Assembly: GCA_020723015.1 (NCBI GenBank)
Contig: DYJR01000002.1
Coordinates: 1 to 55,929 of the forward strand
From: Arcobacter nitrofigilis
GTDB lineage: Bacteria; Campylobacterota; Campylobacteria; Campylobacterales; Arcobacteraceae
DNA: 55,929 bases
Direction of reading: 5' to 3'
Shown here: positions 51,398-55,929 of the stretch, in pieces
Position numbering within the stretch: position 1 is the stretch's first letter
How the letters are laid out: every line of letters starts with the position of its first letter
Notes under the pieces: generated by a model
The model's database searches: none
Told to the model about the DNA's origin: nothing
Seen by the model: the letters and a program-made list of their open reading frames with translations, nothing else
Made by a program: the position numbers and the translations under genes

Positions 51398-51892
51398 ATG
51401 GAATTTGTTTCGATTATTATGGGTAGTAAGTCAGACTATGAGACAATGAAAGAGTGTGCTCAAACTTTAGAGCAATTTGGAGTAAAGTATGAATTGGTTG
51501 TATCTTCAGCTCATAGAAGCCCTGATAGAACGAAAAAATATATAAAAGATGCAGAAGAAAAAGGTGCAAAAGCGTTTATTTGTGCTGCTGGTATGGCTGC
51601 TCACCTAGCAGGTGCCGTTGCTGCAACTACTACTAAACCGGTAATCGGCGTTCCTATGAAGGGTGGTGCGATGGATGGTATGGATGCTATGCTTTCAACA
51701 GTACAAATGCCTGCCGGTATGCCTGTAGCTACAGTTGCGTTAGGAAAAGCAGGGGCAGTCAATGCCGCATATCTTGCGATGCAAATAATGGCTATAAATG
51801 ATAAAGAGCTAGCTATCAAACTTAAAGAAGATAGAATAGTAAAAGAGAAAAAAGTTATTAGTGACTCTAAAGAAGTAGAAGTCATTTTATAA
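51398..51892 (+). CDS. purE: N5-carboxyaminoimidazole ribonucleotide mutase
   Basis: [16 protein letters not shown]...SAHRSPDR...[21 protein letters not shown]. Confidence 0.97.
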   Translation: MEFVSIIMGSKSDYETMKECAQTLEQFGVKYELVVSSAHRSPDRTKKYIKDAEEKGAKAFICAAGMAAHLAGAVAATTTKPVIGVPMKGGAMDGMDAMLSTVQMPAGMPVATVALGKAGAVNAAYLAMQIMAINDKELAIKLKEDRIVKEKKVISDSKEVEVIL

Positions 51893-51895
51893 TAT

Positions 51896-51921
51896 AAATA
51901 AAAGGCGAAAGCCTTTTATTT
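51896..51921 (+). terminator. Terminator after purE
   Basis: AAATAAAAGGC gaaa GCCTTTTATTT. Confidence 0.85.
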
Positions 51922-52045
51922 ATAATTAATGAATAGCTAATAATGAATAGTTAATAATTTAGGTATCGCTAAAGTGATGTTTTAGATTTTTGTTGCGTAG
52001 CAACTCTATAGTTATTAGTTATTCATTATTAATTATTAGTTTAAT
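51922..52045. repeat. Heptamer-period inverted array with internal hairpins
   Basis: aattaat gaatagc taataat gaatagt taataat ... agttatt agttatt cattatt aattatt agtt. Confidence 0.75.
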
Positions 52046-52056
52046 AGGGGTTTTAT

Positions 52057-52950
52057 TTGATTACGTTTAGTGAATTATTACTTAAATTACAAGAGTTTTG
52101 GGCAAAGCAAGGGTGTAATATAGTGCAACCCTATGACATCCCTGCCGGAGCCGGAACTTTTCATCCTGCTACGTTACTAAGAAGTCTTGATAGTACACCT
52201 TGGAGCGTGGCTTATGTGGCACCTTCAAGACGTCCTACCGATGGAAGATACGGAGAAAATCCAAATAGGCTTGGAAGTTATTATCAGTTTCAAGTTCTTA
52301 TAAAACCTAGCCCCACAAATATTCAAGAGTTATACTTACAATCTTTGGAATTTTTGGGTCTTAATACAAAAGAGCATGATATAAGATTTGTTGAAGATAA
52401 CTGGGAATCTCCTACTCTTGGAGCTTGGGGTCTTGGATGGGAGGTATGGCTTGACGGTATGGAAGTAACTCAGTTTACGTATTTCCAACAAGTAGGAGGT
52501 ATTAGCTGTGACCCTGTTGCAGTTGAGATAACATACGGAACGGAAAGACTTGCTATGTATCTTCAAGGGGTTGAATCTGTTTTTGATATAGTTTGGAATG
52601 AGAATAGTTTCGGCAAAACTACCTATGCCGACATCCATTTTGAGAGTGAATACGAATTTAGCAAATACAACTTTGAGGTTGCGGATACTGCAATGCTTTT
52701 TAAACATTTTGACGATGCTTTTAACGAATCAAAAAGATGTCTTGACGCAGGGCTTCCGTTACCGGCCTATGATGAGTGTATGAGAGCAAGTCATTGTTTT
52801 AATACCCTTGATGCAAGAAAAGCGATATCCGTTACCCAAAGACAAAGTTATATACTTAGGGTTAGAGAGCTTGCAAGCGGTTGTGCAAACCTATATAAAG
52901 AGCAAGAAGCAGAACGTAACAAAAGGGTAAGAAGAGTTGAAGCTAAGTGA
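52057..52950 (+). CDS. glyQ: Glycine--tRNA ligase alpha subunit (TTG start)
   Basis: [31 protein letters not shown]. Confidence 0.97.
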   Translation: MITFSELLLKLQEFWAKQGCNIVQPYDIPAGAGTFHPATLLRSLDSTPWSVAYVAPSRRPTDGRYGENPNRLGSYYQFQVLIKPSPTNIQELYLQSLEFLGLNTKEHDIRFVEDNWESPTLGAWGLGWEVWLDGMEVTQFTYFQQVGGISCDPVAVEITYGTERLAMYLQGVESVFDIVWNENSFGKTTYADIHFESEYEFSKYNFEVADTAMLFKHFDDAFNESKRCLDAGLPLPAYDECMRASHCFNTLDARKAISVTQRQSYILRVRELASGCANLYKEQEAERNKRVRRVEAK

Positions 52951-53677
52951 TATTTATAATCTTTTAGACTCCGTCTCACCCTTTGAGCTTCAAGAAAAGT
53001 GGGATAACTGCGGTATAAACGTGGGTGATATAAATCAAGAGATTGAGCGTATTTACGTGACTCTTGATTTTGATACGGAGTATTTGGCTAATGTTTTACC
53101 GAATTCTTTGATTATTGCACATCATCCCCTTTTAATTTCACCTATTAAAAGTTTTAATTTTGAAGATAGAAGTTCTAAGCTGTTAAAAGAGCTTATAAAA
53201 AAAGATATTGCCGTTATAGCAATGCATACCAATATAGATAAGAGCCATTTGAATGATTATGTGGTTAGAAATGTTTTCGGTTTTGATATAGAAGCAAAAA
53301 AAGATTTTATAGCTTATGTAAGTATAGAAAAAAGTTTTGATGATATAGTAGCTATTATGAAAAACAAGCTAGGAGTTGAAAATATCAAAACCGTAAAAAC
53401 CAAAGAGTATATAAAAACTTTGGCTGTTACTACAGGTTCTGGGATGTCATTATTGGATGAGATAAAGGCTGATTGTTTTTTGACCGGAGATATAAAATAT
53501 CATGACGCACTAGAGGCAAAAGATCGAGGTATTAGTCTGATTGATATAGGACATTATGAAAGTGAACGATATTTTTGTGACCTTTTGGAGTCCATTTTGG
53601 TAAACGATTTGAAAATAAATGAAATTATGGGTATAATATCGAAAAAAGATTTTAAGAATCCATTTGAATATAATTAA
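52937..53677 (+). CDS. Nif3/DUF34 dinuclear metal-center protein
   Basis: [57 protein letters not shown]. Confidence 0.92.
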   Translation: MKLSDIYNLLDSVSPFELQEKWDNCGINVGDINQEIERIYVTLDFDTEYLANVLPNSLIIAHHPLLISPIKSFNFEDRSSKLLKELIKKDIAVIAMHTNIDKSHLNDYVVRNVFGFDIEAKKDFIAYVSIEKSFDDIVAIMKNKLGVENIKTVKTKEYIKTLAVTTGSGMSLLDEIKADCFLTGDIKYHDALEAKDRGISLIDIGHYESERYFCDLLESILVNDLKINEIMGIISKKDFKNPFEYN

Positions 53678-53692
53678 AACTAGGAGAGAGTA

Positions 53693-54409
53693 TTGAATAA
53701 GTATTTAGAACAATTAGTAGAGCTATCAAAATACGATACGCAAATTAGTTCTTTTGAACCGCAGATTAAAAACCAAAAAGCAAAGCTTGAAGAGTTTAGC
53801 AAAGATGCTATAGCTTTGAGAGAAGAGATAAATAAACTTGAATCTGAAATAAAAGATATAAAAAATAAAAGAGCAAAACACGATGCACATTTGGGTGAGT
53901 TGAAAGACAAACTAAACGATATCTCTAAAAAAGGTGCAATAGTACAAACGGAAAAAGAGATAAAAGCTCTTCAACTTGAAGAAGAGATTACTAAAGAGCA
54001 AATATCTTTTTCAAATGAAGAAATAGAAAGACTTGATAAACTTCAAGATAACAAAAACAATGCTTTAAAAGAGGCAGTATCTAAACTTTCTGAAGAAGAA
54101 GATTCTATCAAAGAATTAGAAGCTAAAATAGAAGAGAGTATTAAATCTATTAGTGAACAAAGAAATGAAGTTTCTTACAAAAGAGGCGAACTTGTAGAAA
54201 AAGTTGACCCTAAGATTTTATCGTTTTATGAAAAAGTAAAAAGATGGGCAAAAAACAGTGCTGTTGTTCCTGTTAGAAAACAAGCTTGTTACGGTTGTTA
54301 TATGAAAATAAGCGACAAAATTTATGCTGAGGTTATAAAATCCGAAGAGATTGTTACTTGTCCTCATTGTGGAAGAATACTTTATAAAGAAGTTGAGATA
54401 ACTGAGTAA
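53693..54409 (+). CDS. C4 zinc-ribbon coiled-coil protein
   Basis: Long coiled coil and C-terminal CYGCYMKIS...CPHCGRILY. Confidence 0.9.
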   Translation: MNKYLEQLVELSKYDTQISSFEPQIKNQKAKLEEFSKDAIALREEINKLESEIKDIKNKRAKHDAHLGELKDKLNDISKKGAIVQTEKEIKALQLEEEITKEQISFSNEEIERLDKLQDNKNNALKEAVSKLSEEEDSIKELEAKIEESIKSISEQRNEVSYKRGELVEKVDPKILSFYEKVKRWAKNSAVVPVRKQACYGCYMKISDKIYAEVIKSEEIVTCPHCGRILYKEVEITE

Positions 54410-54413
54410 AATC

Positions 54414-54513
54414 GGTGATTGGTGATTGGTAATTAGTTATTAGTAAGAACTTGTAATTTGGTTATGAAGTACTCTTCCCAATATGCTATATACCAACACA
54501 TTAATTACTAATT
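54414..54513. repeat. Heptamer-period inverted array
   Basis: gattggt gattggt aattagt tattagt ... accaaca cattaatt actaatt. Confidence 0.75.
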
Positions 54514-54525
54514 ATGGAGCTTTAG

Positions 54526-55668
54526 TTGTTATTCACAATATTTTATTACACTCTCACGGTTATCCTTTATGTCGTCTCCCTCCCTTTTCTTATCTATAAA
54601 TCATTTAATCCAAAATACAAAATAGCAATTCCTGCTAAATTTTTTTTAAAATCAAATAAACCCTTTGAAGAAAATAAAATATGGTTTCATTGTTGCTCGT
54701 TCGGTGAAGTAAGGGCAATAAAACCTATACTAGATAGATTTGATAAACAGGAGTTAAATCTAAGCGTTATTACAGATACCGGATATAACCAAGCTAAGGA
54801 GTATGGAATCGAAACTAGGTTTTTGCCCTTTGAGATATTCTTGCCCTTTTGGATAAAAAAACAAAAAGCATTGGTGGTAGTAGAAGCCGAACTTTGGTAT
54901 ACGCTTTTTTTGGTAGCGAAAAGAAAAGGGGCTAAAACAATTCTTATAAATGCAAGAATAAGCGATGCTTCTTATCCAAAGTATAAAAAAACTGCCTTTT
55001 TGTATAAACAAATATTTGCAAATATCGATAAAATATATGCACAAAGTGAACTAGATAAACAAAGGCTTATTGAACTTGGTGCAAAAAACGTAGAGGTAAT
55101 AGGAAACATCAAATTAACAAATCTTCCAAAAGTGACTAAAGTACTTGATAAACCTAATGCTACGGTAATAACTGTAGCAAGTTCACATGATACGGAAGAA
55201 GAGACGGTGCTTAAAGCATATGATACATCTATGGGTAAACTAATAATAGTACCGAGACATCCACAAAGATTTGATAGTGTTTATGAGCTTATCAAATCAT
55301 ATTCTATACCAAAAAATTTTTCCTATGCGAGATATAGTCAAAGTGGTAATTTTGAAAGTGATGTTACGTTGGTGGACTGTATGGGTGAACTTATCAATAT
55401 TTACGCCATAAGCGATGTTGTGATACTTTGCGGTTCTTTTGTACCCCATCTAGGTGGTCATAACCCTATTGAACCTGCTTTTTTTGGATGTAAAATAATA
55501 AGCGGTGAGACTATATTTAACCAAAAATCTCTTTTTGAAAGTGTTAACGGATATACTTTGATTAAAGCCGATGATTTAGAAAATGTTTTGAAAAATATAG
55601 ATAATCTATCTAATTCAAAACTTGATAATATAGGAACAATAGAACCAATCGTAACTGAACTTATTTAA
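54526..55668 (+). CDS. waaA: Kdo transferase
   Basis: FHCCSFGEVRAIKPI, LINARISDASYPKY, VPRHPQRF, FVPHLGGHNPIEPAFFG. Confidence 0.94.
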   Translation: MLFTIFYYTLTVILYVVSLPFLIYKSFNPKYKIAIPAKFFLKSNKPFEENKIWFHCCSFGEVRAIKPILDRFDKQELNLSVITDTGYNQAKEYGIETRFLPFEIFLPFWIKKQKALVVVEAELWYTLFLVAKRKGAKTILINARISDASYPKYKKTAFLYKQIFANIDKIYAQSELDKQRLIELGAKNVEVIGNIKLTNLPKVTKVLDKPNATVITVASSHDTEEETVLKAYDTSMGKLIIVPRHPQRFDSVYELIKSYSIPKNFSYARYSQSGNFESDVTLVDCMGELINIYAISDVVILCGSFVPHLGGHNPIEPAFFGCKIISGETIFNQKSLFESVNGYTLIKADDLENVLKNIDNLSNSKLDNIGTIEPIVTELI

Positions 55669-55724
55669 TCTTTGTTTAAACTCTATATGTTACAATAACT
55701 TTATCTTATGATTAAAGGTTGCTT

Positions 55725-55929
55725 ATGAAAGAGTTTGAAGAAAAATCTTGGCATAGCCTAAGTACGGATGAAGTTATTGCCTATTTGAACAGTGATTTGA
55801 AAAACGGTTTAAATGATGACGAACTACTTATAAGACAAAAATATTTTGGTTTAAATCAACTTACTCCTAAGCAAGAGTCTTCTTTGTTGGTAGACTTTTT
55901 ATTGCAATTTCATACACCTTTGGTTTATA
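55725..55929 (+). CDS. Cation-transporting P-type ATPase, N-terminal part, truncated by window end
   Basis: MKEFEEKSWHSLSTDEVIAYLNSDLKNGLNDDELLIRQKYFGLNQLTPKQESSLLVDFLLQFHTPLVY. Confidence 0.75.
   Translation, partial: MKEFEEKSWHSLSTDEVIAYLNSDLKNGLNDDELLIRQKYFGLNQLTPKQESSLLVDFLLQFHTPLVY

Overview
This looks like a chromosomal segment of a low-GC Campylobacterota (epsilonproteobacterial) genome. The assignment rests on gene content and protein style (MqnA, CZB chemoreceptors, heme MCP, separate but overlapping rpoB/rpoC); genus not determined. The backbone is conventional: str operon (rpsL-rpsG-fusA), tRNA-tuf-rpmG-trnW-secE-nusG-rplKAJL-rpoBC, cell-wall genes (uppP, murG, ftsW, a PBP), moa genes, glnA, serS, trpS, glyQ, purE, purN, waaA. 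The first ~10 kb is more accessory: a decayed toxin-antitoxin (TA) pair beside an apparently intact one, a HepT/MntA-type pair, a cytochrome c / heme-chemoreceptor / response-regulator cluster, and a TAXI-type receptor pseudogene. No CRISPR array, IS transposase, prophage or obvious new defence system was found. The most unusual structure not explained by genes is: (a) a dispersed family of ~7-bp-period AT-rich intergenic arrays, often as opposing arms of a hairpin, at about nine loci; (b) a separate palindromic element with a conserved CTGC/GCAG loop and compensated variable stems, two of whose three copies abut a stop codon; (c) a heme chemosensory cluster whose MCP has a CZB-like C-terminus lacking all four expected zinc ligands; (d) several strong RNA hairpins in translation/transcription operons. 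All calls come from reading the sequence and supplied ORFs; no database search was run.
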